In this document: piece after piece, positions 36,784 to 46,021 of the stretch
How positions within the stretch are numbered: the stretch's first letter is position 1
How the letters are laid out: each line of letters starts with the position of its first letter
Assembly (NCBI RefSeq): GCF_037974355.1
Contig: NZ_CP150235.1
Span: 1,426,001 to 1,490,000 of the forward strand
Direction of reading: 5' to 3'
Length of the DNA stretch: 64,000 bases
Source of the DNA: Paenibacillus sp. FSL R5-0517
GTDB lineage: Bacteria; Bacillota; Bacilli; Paenibacillales; Paenibacillaceae
Notes under the pieces: model-generated
What the model was told of the DNA's origin: nothing
What the model saw: only the letters and a program-made list of their open reading frames with translations
The model's database searches: none
Made by a program: the position numbers and the translations under genes

Positions 36784-36829
36784 CTCCTTGTTCAAAGGTG
36801 AACGTGCATGAACAGGTTGTATTAAGAAT

Positions 36830-36875
36830 AATAGGAGCTATATGGTTGCCATTTTGGCACCATATAGCTCCTATT
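36830..36875 (+). terminator. Terminator-like hairpin after gltB
   Basis: AATAGGAGCTATATGG pairs with CCATATAGCTCCTATT; the loop holds a smaller TTGCC/GGCA stem. The T run is short, so it may work as an mRNA 3' stabiliser. Confidence 0.75.
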
Positions 36876-37009
36876 TGGCTTTCGACAAAATTAGAACCCC
36901 TTCAAAAAACGTTATCGTCATGAGACGACAACATCACGGAACGTTCTCAAGTATAATAAGGCTAGTTTTGGAGGGCAGGGAAAGTATATAGATAAGAGAG
37001 GTTATCGGA

Positions 37010-37165
37010 ATGAATATGAAGCATCCAAACAGGGACGATCGTAGGCCGACAGGGAAACAAGTCGAAGCAACCCAGATGGACATCATGAAAGTTTTACTGC
37101 AATGCGGAATCGACCCGGAGCGTTGGAACCATTTCATATCCTCCGTCAACAACAAGCGTCCTTGA
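37010..37165 (+). CDS. Small protein of 51 residues, function unknown
   Basis: ATG 37010 with AGAGAGG upstream. The product is polar with a basic N-terminus (MNMKHPNRDDRRPTGKQ) and an amphipathic helix near residues 20-32 (EATQMDIMKVLLQ), then a WNHFISSVNNKR end. Codon use looks like real genes. It is followed by a terminator-bearing minus-strand gene. Such short proteins may be anti-repressors or regulatory partners of the neighbouring XRE protein, but nothing in the sequence shows it. Confidence 0.5.
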   Translation: MNMKHPNRDDRRPTGKQVEATQMDIMKVLLQCGIDPERWNHFISSVNNKRP

Positions 37166-37202
37166 CACAATAGATAACCATGGAATGGAGGGAATTAGGA
37201 CA

Positions 37203-37250
37203 CAAAAAAAGCCCAGAAGCCAGAGATAGCATCTCTTGGGAACTGGGTCC
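37203..37250 (-). terminator. Terminator of the XRE gene
   Basis: On the minus strand CCCAG...CCAAGAGAT pairs with ATCTCTGG...CTGGG, followed by CTTTTTTT. Confidence 0.85.
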
Positions 37251-37261
37251 TCTTTTCGGGT

Positions 37262-37630
37262 TTAGTCCATGCTGCGTTCCATGCGGACAAACGCAATAAA
37301 ACGACGTGCCTCTTCTTCCGTTAAGGACTTCCCATCAATCATCAGATCGAAGCGTTCTAACACTTCTTTGTCCGATAACTCCAAGGTATCAACGAATTCA
37401 CGTACGTCCTCATCCATCACGACATCGCTTTGCTTCGTACGTCCTATAAGATAATCAATAGACACATCAAAGATGTCAGCAAGTCTCGTTAACACTTCGA
37501 AGTCCGGTTTACGTCGGTTCTTCTCGTAGTGGGAGAGAGCAGCTCTGGTAATATGAATGGAGCTCGCAAGTTCTTCTTGAGTAAGTCCCCGCTGTTCCCG
37601 TAATTCAGCAATGCGATTTCCGTAGCTCAT
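37262..37630 (-). CDS. XRE family transcriptional regulator
   Basis: 122 residues, ATG at 37630, with GGGGGAAATAGCTT upstream on the minus strand. The helix-turn-helix covers about residues 6-62 (IAELREQRGLTQEELASSI ... YEKNRRKPDFEVL), and the following about 50 residues have the helical pattern of dimerising regulators such as the PBSX repressor Xre, including an SHYE recognition motif. It is divergent from the gene at 37979 and the EPS cluster. The intergenic region holds two copies of a 15-bp palindrome fitting a dimeric repressor, so it probably controls that promoter (inference). Confidence 0.9.
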   Translation of the reverse strand: MSYGNRIAELREQRGLTQEELASSIHITRAALSHYEKNRRKPDFEVLTRLADIFDVSIDYLIGRTKQSDVVMDEDVREFVDTLELSDKEVLERFDLMIDGKSLTEEEARRFIAFVRMERSMD

Positions 37631-37820
37631 AAGCTATTTCCCCCTGAACGACATCAAATATATATAGAAACAATCCTGAGCCAAGTTTTTGATCAGGGCA
37701 GCTTTCCTGCAAAAGAGTAACTCCTCATAAGTTTCCTTTAACCCATTTCCATTTGTAAATAGGTCTGTCTAAGGACATCTCAAATTGTCGTAAATCAAAA
37801 GAACCATGTCCAAATACCGC

Positions 37821-37875
37821 TTGACATGATACGTTTTGTATCGTAAATTGGACGTATGGAGTTACAAAATGTATC
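37821..37875 (+). promoter_or_regulatory. Promoter with two palindromic operators upstream of the EPS region
   Basis: TTGACA (37821-37826), 17 bp, TAAATT (37844-37849). A perfect-arm palindrome GATACGTTTTGTATC (37828-37842) lies between -35 and -10, and a near copy GTTACAAAATGTATC (37861-37875) lies 33 bp further on. Binding would block RNA polymerase. The same promoter-operator pair recurs at 58582-58633. Confidence 0.75.
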
Positions 37876-37978
37876 ATTTGGGATATTTTAAGTATCTCCT
37901 TGTTGCCTGGACCATATACCTGTGAGAAGGAAGTAGAGGCAGTCCATGTAGGCTAATCCATTCTAAAGGAATGAAACC

Positions 37979-38413
37979 ATGCAATCAATAATTCAGGAAT
38001 GGGCTGATATGAAATTAAATGTCCATATGTACATTCAGGAGTTTCATAAGAAAATGGTAGACCACAAAAGACGCCCTGTTCTGTTACTTGGAATGGACAC
38101 TCAAGCAATCACCTTCCTGAGCGACCTGAACTTGCCAGTATCATCAGAAATGCTCATAGGTTTGGATGTTGAAGATCATCATGTATGTGTAAGACTTCAC
38201 GCAAGGTTGCAATGGAAACAGCCCTTCGGAGAGCTCACAATGTATCATTCAAATTTGCATATTCAGCACGAACAGAAACTATATATAACTGGACAGTTAA
38301 ACACAATGCTTACTGAAGTTCAGTTTCCCACGGTTTCCCGTTCTCAGTATGAAAAGGCAACAGAGCAGAAGGATCTGCAGAAAACCTATCATTACATTGA
38401 TTTCACCATATAA
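37979..38413 (+). CDS. Unknown protein of 144 residues, first gene before the EPS cluster
   Basis: ATG 37979 after AAAGGAATGAAACC. I do not recognise it. It is soluble, with a helical N-terminus (QSIIQEWADMKLNVHMYI) and a beta-rich middle (RRPVLLLGMDTQAITFLSDLNLP ... LHARLQWK) that recalls PilZ-type beta barrels, but the RxxxR c-di-GMP motif is missing. No signal peptide. It is the first gene downstream of the double-operator promoter, 155 bases ahead of the phosphatase gene, and no terminator separates them. It may belong to the EPS transcription unit. Confidence 0.7.
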   Translation: MQSIIQEWADMKLNVHMYIQEFHKKMVDHKRRPVLLLGMDTQAITFLSDLNLPVSSEMLIGLDVEDHHVCVRLHARLQWKQPFGELTMYHSNLHIQHEQKLYITGQLNTMLTEVQFPTVSRSQYEKATEQKDLQKTYHYIDFTI

Positions 38414-38568
38414 TTCCAAGTCGATTCTTAACAAATTCTGAACAAAACATGTACTTAACGCCATTTTACTATATTTCATAGCGTTATGCATTAGTTCTTT
38501 AACACCAAAAGCATTTGCGCAATGAATAAAGGGGCGAGGGGGCTCATACTATTTCAGGAAGTTTGGAT

Positions 38569-39327
38569 ATGGTTGAAATGCACTGCCACATATTATCCGG
38601 TCTGGATGATGGTCCTGTTCGAATGGAGCAGTCCGTTGCGATGGCTGAGAAGGCGGCAGCCTCTGGAATCACCTCCATTATTGCTACTCCGCATCACCTG
38701 AACGGGCAATACAACAATGAACCGATGGTGGTTAATCAGGCCGTGAACCTGCTACATGCAGAACTTCACAAACGTAACATTCGCCTGGAGATCCGTCCCG
38801 GACAGGAGATCAGGGTGCATGACAACCTGATTGGAGACTTATATGCAGGAAAGTGCTGCACACTCGCCGGAAGTCGTTACATGTTGCTGGAACTGCCCTT
38901 TGGTCATATTCCCTCACAGTTCCCCAGGATACTGCATGAATTACGAATAGCGGGAATTACCCCTATCATTGCTCATCCGGAACGCAATCGTATCATTTTG
39001 AAGAAGCCAAAGTTGTTGGCGGATTATTTGAGTCAAGGCGGGCTATGTCAGCTTACGGCTCAATCTTTCACTGGGCTTTTCGGACGGAAAGTTCGGCAGT
39101 GGTGTTTTCATTTTTGTAAAGAAAACGGGTTTCATTTCATTTCATCAGATGCACATGATACGTGCAAAAGGACATTTGCCATAAGTGAAGGGGAGCGGGT
39201 GATTGAGCGTCGTTTTGGAGCTGAGGCCGTTAAGAGGCTTGCAGAGAATGCGTCGCACATCCTATCGAATTCGTGTCTTGTCACAGAACGCTGGAAACCT
39301 CGCAAATGGCTACTGTCCATCTGGTAG
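38569..39327 (+). CDS. CpsB/CapC-type manganese-dependent tyrosine phosphatase (YwqE-like)
   Basis: 252 residues; start ATG 38569 nine bases after AGGAAG (TTG 38563 is too close to it). PHP-fold metal ligands are seen as H5 and H7 (EMHCHILSGLDDGP), then H43 (ATPHHLNG), a PGQEIR motif near residue 84, HPERN near residue 140 and SSDAHD near residue 200. It dephosphorylates the tyrosine kinase that controls polymer length in EPS systems. The EPS cluster runs on from here in the same direction. Confidence 0.92.
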   Translation: MVEMHCHILSGLDDGPVRMEQSVAMAEKAAASGITSIIATPHHLNGQYNNEPMVVNQAVNLLHAELHKRNIRLEIRPGQEIRVHDNLIGDLYAGKCCTLAGSRYMLLELPFGHIPSQFPRILHELRIAGITPIIAHPERNRIILKKPKLLADYLSQGGLCQLTAQSFTGLFGRKVRQWCFHFCKENGFHFISSDAHDTCKRTFAISEGERVIERRFGAEAVKRLAENASHILSNSCLVTERWKPRKWLLSIW

Positions 39328-39365
39328 TTACATAGGATAGATCACAACGTATAGGAGGAATGAAA

Positions 39366-40115
39366 GTGGAACTGAAAGGATATTTTCGACTCTTACAAAA
39401 GAAACTGTGGTTGATTGTTGCAATTGCTCTGGTAGCGGGTGTGGGTGCAGGGGTCAAAAGTATTTTCTTCACCCAACCGATCTATGAGGCGAGTTCCAAG
39501 CTTATCGTGAACCAGACCTCCAATGTTCAAGGCCAGGCGATGATGGACTTCAGCATGATTCAAACCAATATCAAACTCATTAACTCCTACAGAGAAATTA
39601 TTAAATCTTCAGCCATTATGGATAAAGTGGCTTCCACGTATCCAGACCTTGGCTTAACCTCAGCACAGCTCATGAATAGCACCTCCGTCTCTACAGCCAG
39701 CGAATCCCAAGTGATGAGCATAACTGTACAGGGGACTTCCTACGAAAAAGCCGCAAAAACGGTCAATGCCATCTCCAACGTGTTCCAATCTCAAATCCCC
39801 CTAATCATGAAAATCGATAATGTCGCTATCCTCAGCGAAGCCAAAGTGGATAGTAACGCATCTCCAATTAATATGAAAACCACATTAAGCATCATTGTCA
39901 GTCTGTTCGCAGGTTTTGTGCTCGCGATTGCACTTGTATTCCTGATGGATTATCTGGATGACACATTCAAATCCGAGACTGAACTTGAAAAAGAACTGGG
40001 CCTGCCTGTGCTTACGGTGATATCCAAGATGAAAAAAGATGATCTGAAAAATACGAAAAATTACGTATCTCAACAGAAAGTGGGGGATGGCAAATATGTC
40101 ACGGCTAACCAATGA
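39366..40115 (+). CDS. Wzz/CapA-type chain-length and kinase activator protein
   Basis: 249 residues. The start is set by AGGAGG at 39353-39358: ATG 39360 is one base away, GTG 39366 is seven, so I use GTG 39366. Two membrane helices flank the extracytoplasmic part: near residues 15-35 and 175-197. The short cytoplasmic tail (LDDTFKSETELEKELGLPVLTVISK) ends as a typical Wzz/YveK-type protein. It activates the BY-kinase encoded next and sets chain length. The following gene overlaps by about 20 bases. Confidence 0.92.
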   Translation: MELKGYFRLLQKKLWLIVAIALVAGVGAGVKSIFFTQPIYEASSKLIVNQTSNVQGQAMMDFSMIQTNIKLINSYREIIKSSAIMDKVASTYPDLGLTSAQLMNSTSVSTASESQVMSITVQGTSYEKAAKTVNAISNVFQSQIPLIMKIDNVAILSEAKVDSNASPINMKTTLSIIVSLFAGFVLAIALVFLMDYLDDTFKSETELEKELGLPVLTVISKMKKDDLKNTKNYVSQQKVGDGKYVTANQ

Positions 40116-40773
40116 TAATAACAGTCTGGTGACCTATTTTAACTCCAAATCTCAAATCTCGGAGGGGTACCGTAAATTGCGGACCAATATTCAGTTTTCC
40201 TCAATCGACAGTCATATCAAAAAAATCATGGTTGCTTCAGCCGAAGCCGGTGAAGGCAAGACCACCACCATTAGCAACCTGGCGGTCACCTATGCTCAGG
40301 AAGGCAAAAAGGTTCTGCTGATTGATGCCGATCTGCGTAACCCTTCTTTGCACCAGGTGTTTTCCGTACCCAATCATATCGGGCTTAGCAGTGTGCTGTC
40401 CAATCAGTACGGTGTGGAAGAAGTGCTCAGAGAGAGCTATATCGATAATCTTCAGTTATTCACTTCCGGCCCAATTCCGCCAAACCCTTCCGAGATGATC
40501 GGTTCCAACCGGATGAAGAGGCTGATGGAGAAGTTAGAGGATCAATATGATGTCATCATGTTTGACACACCACCGGTGCTCGCAGTAACGGATGCGCTCA
40601 TTGTGAGTTCGCTGTGTGATGGTGTGCTGCTGGTCGTGAACTCAGGCAAGGTCAAGAAGGAATTGGTGAAGAAGACCAAGGCTGCTCTGGAGCATGTGAA
40701 TGCACGAATCCTGGGCGCAATCCTGAACAATATCAAAAACGTTGCAGTTCCGGTGGGTTACGGAGAGAAATAA
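40096..40773 (+). CDS. Bacterial tyrosine kinase (CapB/YwqD-like)
   Basis: 225 residues from ATG 40096 (ATG 40087 is an alternative). Walker A is near residue 50 (SAEAGEGKTTT), Walker A' near residue 75 (LLIDADLRNP), Walker B in VIMFDTPP near residue 151. This is the separate cytoplasmic kinase of Gram-positive capsule systems. The usual C-terminal tyrosine cluster is reduced: the end is VPVGYGEK, with one Tyr only. It should work with the preceding Wzz protein and the phosphatase. Confidence 0.92.
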   Translation: MSRLTNDNNSLVTYFNSKSQISEGYRKLRTNIQFSSIDSHIKKIMVASAEAGEGKTTTISNLAVTYAQEGKKVLLIDADLRNPSLHQVFSVPNHIGLSSVLSNQYGVEEVLRESYIDNLQLFTSGPIPPNPSEMIGSNRMKRLMEKLEDQYDVIMFDTPPVLAVTDALIVSSLCDGVLLVVNSGKVKKELVKKTKAALEHVNARILGAILNNIKNVAVPVGYGEK

Positions 40774-40955
40774 AGTTCTGTCCGTTGCTCCAAGTAAACA
40801 GGTAATGTCTACTGCACCTTTATCACTGTAGGCACTCGGTCATGCTGTGGGTTCAGTGAACCTTAGACGTTAATCGTCGAAGGTATGACGTGAGGACGGG
40901 TTAGATGCCCTGGTTCAACTTTTAAACTAAAAAAAAAGAGGATAGGGTGGTATTT
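40774..40955. other. Interval before galU
   Basis: 182 bases without a gene, unusual for this tight cluster. It contains several weak inverted repeats (such as GACGTTAATCGTC near 40866) and could hold an internal promoter. I see no clear terminator. Confidence 0.4.
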
Positions 40956-41858
40956 ATGAAAAAAGTGAGAAAAGCAATCATTCCTGCAGCTGGACTGGGT
41001 ACACGTTTTTTGCCAGCCACGAAAGCGATGCCCAAAGAAATGCTCCCTATTGTGGACAAACCAACTATACAGTATATCGTTGAGGAAGCCATTGCCTCTG
41101 GAATTGAAGACATTATCATCGTAACAGGTAAAGGGAAGCGCGCGATTGAAGATCATTTCGACAACGCTTTTGAACTGGAACATAACTTGCTGGAAAAAGG
41201 GAAGCTGGGCCTGCTTGAAGAGGTTCGCAAATCCTCTAACGTGGATATCCACTACATAAGACAAAAAGAGGCCAAAGGACTTGGTCATGCTGTCTGGTGT
41301 GCACGTAACTTTATCGGTGACGAACCTTTTGCCGTGTTGCTCGGAGATGATATCGTCGTATCGGAAGTGCCATGCACCAAACAATTGATTGATCAATATG
41401 ATCAGGTTCAACATTCCATTGTTGGCGTACAAACCGTACTTGCTGAACAAACAGACAGATACGGTATTGTGGACCCGCTTCAATCGGATGGCCGTTTGAC
41501 AGAGGTTCTCAGGTTCGTAGAGAAACCTGCCCAAGGCACAGCGCCTTCCAACCTGGCGATTATGGGGAGATACGTACTGAGTCCAGAGATTTTCGAACAT
41601 CTGGAACAACAAGAGATTGGTCAAGGGGGAGAGATTCAATTAACAGATGCGATTCAGCGTTTAAATGAGACACAAGGAGTGTATGCTTACGATTTCGAGG
41701 GAGTACGTTATGACGTGGGAGAGAAACTGGGATTCATTCTGACAACCATCGACTTCGCTCTGCAAAAACAGGAGCTTAGAATTCCAATGCTGCAAGCACT
41801 GCAACATATTTTGGAAAAAGAGTCGGTAGAATATGCAGCCGGGGGGGAGTTTGAATGA
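40956..41858 (+). CDS. galU: UTP-glucose-1-phosphate uridylyltransferase
   Basis: 300 residues from ATG 40956 (AGGATAGGGTGG upstream; GTG/TTG-type start at 40947 is not supported). The nucleotidyltransferase motif [20 protein letters not shown] is at residues 14-33 and a second motif near 215 ([14 protein letters not shown] near 250). It makes UDP-glucose from UTP and glucose-1-phosphate. UDP-glucose feeds the glycosyltransferases and the UDP-glucose dehydrogenase further down. Its stop overlaps the next start. Confidence 0.96.
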   Translation: MKKVRKAIIPAAGLGTRFLPATKAMPKEMLPIVDKPTIQYIVEEAIASGIEDIIIVTGKGKRAIEDHFDNAFELEHNLLEKGKLGLLEEVRKSSNVDIHYIRQKEAKGLGHAVWCARNFIGDEPFAVLLGDDIVVSEVPCTKQLIDQYDQVQHSIVGVQTVLAEQTDRYGIVDPLQSDGRLTEVLRFVEKPAQGTAPSNLAIMGRYVLSPEIFEHLEQQEIGQGGEIQLTDAIQRLNETQGVYAYDFEGVRYDVGEKLGFILTTIDFALQKQELRIPMLQALQHILEKESVEYAAGGEFE

Positions 41859-42553
41859 GTCCATCTCCCCAAACGAAGGAAGCGGAGATTGTTATGGACC
41901 CAAGTCTGGGGTACAATGCATCAACGATGTCAGGACAAAATGCGGATAAAGTGTATCTATTTATGAAAAGAATGCTCGATTTGCTGGGTTCTTTCATAGG
42001 TTTGATCATTTTGTGCCCCTTGTTTGCGGTCATCGGAATACTAATCAAAATCGAGGCCCCTCAGGGGTCTGTTTTTTTTCGTCAGGTACGGGTTGGACAG
42101 AATGGGAAAGAGTTTCATATGTACAAATTCAGGTCCATGGTTGCGAATGCTGAAGATTTGCTGGAACAACTGATTGATCAGAATGAAGTGAACGGGAATA
42201 TGTTCAAAATGAAAAACGACCCCCGCATTACCCGCATTGGCAAGTTCATTCGGAAGACCAGTCTGGATGAGCTGCCCCAGTTGTGGAACGTGTTCAGAGG
42301 TGAGATGAGTCTCGTTGGACCCAGACCAGCTCTGCCCAGAGAAGTGAAGAACTACACTTCCTATGACAGACAACGCCTGCAGATGATCCCGGGATGTACG
42401 GGATTATGGCAAGTCAGCGGTCGCAATAGTGTTGGGTTTGAAGAAATGGTAGAGCTGGATCTGACGTATGCCCGTGAACGCAGCATGATGGTGGATATCA
42501 AAATTATCTTCAGAACGTTCAAGGTGCTGGTAGGTTCGAAGGATGCGTTTTGA
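41855..42553 (+). CDS. Undecaprenyl-phosphate sugar-1-phosphate transferase
   Basis: 232 residues, ATG 41855 overlapping the galU stop (ATGA), GGGGGGGAG upstream. One membrane helix near residues 38-62, followed by the bacterial sugar transferase domain with motifs [18 protein letters not shown] near residue 79, [17 protein letters not shown] near residue 129 and SLVGPRPAL near residue 150. It is the short form (single helix, no N-terminal domain). It starts the repeating unit by placing a sugar phosphate on undecaprenyl phosphate; the sugar cannot be read from sequence but glucose or galactose is common. Confidence 0.94.
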   Translation: MSPSPQTKEAEIVMDPSLGYNASTMSGQNADKVYLFMKRMLDLLGSFIGLIILCPLFAVIGILIKIEAPQGSVFFRQVRVGQNGKEFHMYKFRSMVANAEDLLEQLIDQNEVNGNMFKMKNDPRITRIGKFIRKTSLDELPQLWNVFRGEMSLVGPRPALPREVKNYTSYDRQRLQMIPGCTGLWQVSGRNSVGFEEMVELDLTYARERSMMVDIKIIFRTFKVLVGSKDAF

Positions 42554-42587
42554 AACACGATTCTGGCTTTGAGGTGGCATAGCAGAT

Positions 42588-43964
42588 ATGCAAAAAACCG
42601 GTATACTTGCTGCATTAAATATGAAGTCGTTTAACATCATTTTGTTTTCACTAATAATCGTCTTCGCAGCAATCTATCTTCCGCTAGTTTCAGTTGTTGC
42701 ACTTGTAGCTGTGATTCTGCTGGGCGTTTATATTAAACAGCCCAGCTGGATTTTTATGATTCTTATTGTAAGTTTCTCATTGTCCATTGATAAGATATTT
42801 AGCATTCATCTGGCAGGACTGGATTCGCTGTCCTTCTACAAGCTGGCGATTCTGGGTTTTGTCATTTCTCTTTTTTTACGATTTGGTATTCGAAAAGATC
42901 TGATATATCCTGCACTCGCAATTGTTTTTTTATTTGTGGAGAGTTATTTTCTATCGGATCTGCCCAGTAAGGTTAATCCGCTGGATCCATTCAAGGCCTT
43001 TCTAGGAGTCATTGTTCCTTTTTTGTTGCTGATGCCCCATTTTTCAAGAGAGATCAGTCAACGAATTATACGTGTACTCGCATGGTTGCCACTGTTCAGT
43101 CTCGCTGGTGGTTATATTCTACAACTCGCCGGCATATTGTCCATTACGAACCTGGAGATGTCGGGCGTAACCCGGTTACAGGGAGCTAATATCGCCGCGC
43201 ATCTGGCCATGTTGTGTTTTATCTCGATCTGCGTCTGTCTGATCCAGATCAAGCAAGGCCATCAGGTTGTACTGTATTACATGCTTACCTTGACACATCT
43301 GGTTATTCTGGTCCAGACAGGAACAAGGGGACCACTTATTGCACTCATTCCAATTATTCTGGTCTATCTTTTTGATCAACTGAAAGCCTTCATCAAAGGC
43401 AGAGTCAGTGCCATTATTCCTCTCATTCTATTCGTTGTGGCCGTCGCCTATATGGTGATTGCGCAGTGGGACAACTATGAGATGAGATCAGAGAGCAAAG
43501 GCTTGTCGGGAAGGGATGTAGCCTGGAACTATTTCATTGGCAAAGCGAATGAGTATCCGATATTTGGACGTGGGCTCGGCTCAACGCTCGTGGCTAATGA
43601 TGGAAGTATCTTTTCTGGCTTCGTCGTTCCGCATAATGAATACATTCGTTTTTATTACGATGGCGGGTTAGTTGGAGCCATCCTGTTGTTTCTATCGTTG
43701 CTTCTGGTATTCCGTGCCGTATTCTTCCGATTGAGCGGCATGATCCGGTTGTATTTTGCCGGTATGATTATCGGTTTCCTGACCTATTCCTTTTTTGACA
43801 ATACCCTGTCCACCGTTCATCTGATTGCTCCATTCTGTATCTTCCTGAACGCATTATATGCTACGGGAAAAGGAGTACACTCCAACTCAGGGGCTGAAGC
43901 AGAAGTGGATATACAGGTACAGCGAGCCAAGGACGCATCCTTTTCAAAGGAGATTAGAACATGA
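42588..43964 (+). CDS. O-antigen ligase/polymerase-family membrane protein (Wzy-like)
   Basis: 458 residues, ATG 42588 (GAGGTGGC upstream). About 11-12 hydrophobic segments with a large loop between about residues 300 and 350 that contains the conserved VAWNYFIGKANEYPIFGRGLGST segment and a VPHNEYIRFYYDGG motif, typical of the Wzy_C/O-antigen ligase family. As the only such protein here it is the likely polymerase. It acts at the outer face of the membrane. Confidence 0.88.
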   Translation: MQKTGILAALNMKSFNIILFSLIIVFAAIYLPLVSVVALVAVILLGVYIKQPSWIFMILIVSFSLSIDKIFSIHLAGLDSLSFYKLAILGFVISLFLRFGIRKDLIYPALAIVFLFVESYFLSDLPSKVNPLDPFKAFLGVIVPFLLLMPHFSREISQRIIRVLAWLPLFSLAGGYILQLAGILSITNLEMSGVTRLQGANIAAHLAMLCFISICVCLIQIKQGHQVVLYYMLTLTHLVILVQTGTRGPLIALIPIILVYLFDQLKAFIKGRVSAIIPLILFVVAVAYMVIAQWDNYEMRSESKGLSGRDVAWNYFIGKANEYPIFGRGLGSTLVANDGSIFSGFVVPHNEYIRFYYDGGLVGAILLFLSLLLVFRAVFFRLSGMIRLYFAGMIIGFLTYSFFDNTLSTVHLIAPFCIFLNALYATGKGVHSNSGAEAEVDIQVQRAKDASFSKEIRT

Positions 43965-44419
43965 AGGTCTGTTTGATCAGTTCTACAGGCGGTCATTTTG
44001 ATGAATTGACCAAGATTATACCTGCGGTTGAAGAACATGATTATTTCCTGATTACCGAGAAGAACAAAAGCAGAAAAGTAGATTCATCTCAGGGCAAAAT
44101 ATACTTCTTAATGCAGCAAGAGCGTAAGAATGCGATGTTTCTGCTGATTTTTATGGCTAACATTATCAAATCATTCTTTTTATATCTGCGCGAGCGTCCA
44201 AAGGTCATCATTACGACAGGGGCAGGGGCCACATATCCATTTTGCCTCATCGGTAAAATCTTCGGTGCCAAGCTGATTTATATCGAAAGTTATGCCAAAA
44301 TCTATTCCTCCAGCGCAACCGGGAGATTGATGTACAAAATCTCGGATGAGTTCTTTATCCAGTGGGAAACGTTGCAGGATAGCTATCCCAATGCAAAATA
44401 CAGGGGGGCTTTATTTTGA
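43961..44419 (+). CDS. Alg14-like membrane-anchor subunit of a glycosyltransferase (PssD/Cps14F-like)
   Basis: 152 residues; start overlaps the polymerase gene by 4 bases (ATGA). The opening MKVCLISSTGGHFDELTKI and TGAGATYPFCLIGK near residue 86 are hallmarks of the Alg14/PssD subunit, which anchors and presents the catalytic partner. A membrane-associated helix is near residue 60. It overlaps the next gene (TTGA), so the two subunits are coupled. The pair adds the second sugar to the lipid-linked acceptor in comparable systems. Confidence 0.92.
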   Translation: MKVCLISSTGGHFDELTKIIPAVEEHDYFLITEKNKSRKVDSSQGKIYFLMQQERKNAMFLLIFMANIIKSFFLYLRERPKVIITTGAGATYPFCLIGKIFGAKLIYIESYAKIYSSSATGRLMYKISDEFFIQWETLQDSYPNAKYRGALF

Positions 44420-44895
44420 TATTTGCTATTGTTGGAACCCAGCGCTTTCCCTTCAATCGCATGTTCGAGCTTATTGATGAGGCGATTGAGGCTGGAATTA
44501 TTGAAGAGGAAGTTATTGCCCAGTCGGGATATACGGAGTATCAGCCGCGAAACTTCACTGCAATTCCTTTCCTGACGCAGGAAGAGATGAATGGATATGT
44601 GCAGCGCAGCAGATGTATTATCACTCATGCGGGTGTTGGCTCCATCACGAATTGTCTCGAACGCGGCAAGCCGGTGATCGTCATTCCGCGCCGGAAAGAG
44701 TGGGGTGAACATGTTGATGATCATCAACTTGAGATTTCTAAGGTTTTTCAGGAGAACGGCTATGTTGCCGTTGCAGAGAGTCAGGCTGAATTACAAAAAC
44801 TGGTTCCTTGCATAGAGCAGCAGACGTTCCAGCCTTATGTGAGAAAACAGTCTGATCTGATCTCGTCCATCAAAAATTACGTGAATAGTCTGTAA
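44416..44895 (+). CDS. Alg13-like catalytic subunit of a glycosyltransferase (PssE/Cps14G-like)
   Basis: 159 residues, starting at TTG 44416 (GGGGGGCTTTAT upstream). The GT28 C-terminal nucleotide-sugar site is seen as FAIVGTQRFPFNRM at the N-terminus and CIITHAGVGSITNCLERGKPVIVIPR near residue 73, followed by the HVDDHQLEIS motif. It forms one enzyme with the preceding gene product. Donor sugar not resolvable. Confidence 0.92.
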   Translation: MIFAIVGTQRFPFNRMFELIDEAIEAGIIEEEVIAQSGYTEYQPRNFTAIPFLTQEEMNGYVQRSRCIITHAGVGSITNCLERGKPVIVIPRRKEWGEHVDDHQLEISKVFQENGYVAVAESQAELQKLVPCIEQQTFQPYVRKQSDLISSIKNYVNSL

Positions 44896-44932
44896 GTATT
44901 CTGAAGATTAACCATGAAAAAAGGAGTCTATC

Positions 44933-46000
44933 ATGAAACCAAAAGTATTGGTTGTTGGATCATCCTTGAAGGATATGGGTGGAATTGTGAGTGTAATCAA
45001 AAACATTGAGGATTCTTCCATCTCTGATATGTATGCCATGCAGCGGGTGGAAACGTATATCACGGGCAGCGTGTTCTCACGGCTGCTTATTTTTATACGG
45101 GGATTCATTCAATTCTGGATGAAGCTGTACACGTTCAAGCCGGATATTGTTCATATTCATATGGCGAACAACGGGAGCTTTTATCGGAAGTCACTATTCC
45201 TGCTAACCGCAAGAAAATTGTTTCGAAAGTCAGTCATTCTGCATATTCATGCGGCCAGCTTTGATGATTTCTACAATCGATTCGCCCTGCAGCGCAAGTA
45301 TTGTCACTACATTTTGAATCAAGCCGATAAATTGATTGTCTTATCCCAGACGTGGAAAGAATACTTTGTCACGATTGTTCCGGAGACAGCTATTGAGGTG
45401 CTCTATAACGGAGTCTTTGTGAAAGAGCCCTTTGCGAAGGAGCAGAAGGCGGCAGTTAATGCTCTCTTCATGGGAAGACTGGGTGAGCGAAAAGGCGTCT
45501 ATGATCTGCTTCAGTCTATTCAGCAATTAAAGGCGCTGGGCGTTACAGCTACCTTCAATCTGGCGGGGGATGGCGAAGTCGAAGAGGTCAAAGCGCTTGT
45601 ACAGCAGTATGGAATTGAAGAGCGTGTCAACGTACTCGGCTGGATTAACGGAGAGCAAAAGGAAAAGCTGATGCGGGAAGCGGATCTGCTGGTCCTGCCT
45701 TCTTATCATGAGGGATTACCTATGGCCATACTTGAAGCAATGAATTGTGGCTTGCCCATTATATCGACCAACGTCGGAGGCATCCCCGAAGTGATTACAT
45801 CCGGTCATAATGGGCTGTTAATCGAGCCGGGAGATGTGCACGGGCTAACATCAGCACTGGAATATCTCATTACGGATGAAGAGATTAGAGCAAGAATGGG
45901 TTCATATAACAGAGCGATTATATCGGATAGGTTCGATATGAATCTTCTCGTAGGCAGGCTGTCAGGAATATATGATGCACTTCAAGTGAAGGTATCCTAG
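44933..46000 (+). CDS. Glycosyltransferase family 4 protein
   Basis: 355 residues, ATG 44933 (AAAAAGGAG). N-terminal Rossmann domain starts VLVVGSSLKDMGGIVSVI, and the GT-B C-terminal domain shows ALFMGRLGERKGVYDLL near residue 180, LPSYHEGLPMAILEAMNCGLP near residue 260 and GNxGGIPEVI-type motif. The pattern fits the retaining GT4 family. Together with the others it builds the repeat unit. Nothing unusual. Confidence 0.93.
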   Translation: MKPKVLVVGSSLKDMGGIVSVIKNIEDSSISDMYAMQRVETYITGSVFSRLLIFIRGFIQFWMKLYTFKPDIVHIHMANNGSFYRKSLFLLTARKLFRKSVILHIHAASFDDFYNRFALQRKYCHYILNQADKLIVLSQTWKEYFVTIVPETAIEVLYNGVFVKEPFAKEQKAAVNALFMGRLGERKGVYDLLQSIQQLKALGVTATFNLAGDGEVEEVKALVQQYGIEERVNVLGWINGEQKEKLMREADLLVLPSYHEGLPMAILEAMNCGLPIISTNVGGIPEVITSGHNGLLIEPGDVHGLTSALEYLITDEEIRARMGSYNRAIISDRFDMNLLVGRLSGIYDALQVKVS

Positions 46001-46021
46001 TGAACAGGAAAAGGTGATGAA

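Noticed and set aside
35149-36795. Long minus-strand open frame (548 codons) opposite gltB
   Set aside because: It is fully antisense to a well-conserved gene, has no ribosome binding site or family similarity, and such mirror frames are common opposite genes with this codon usage.
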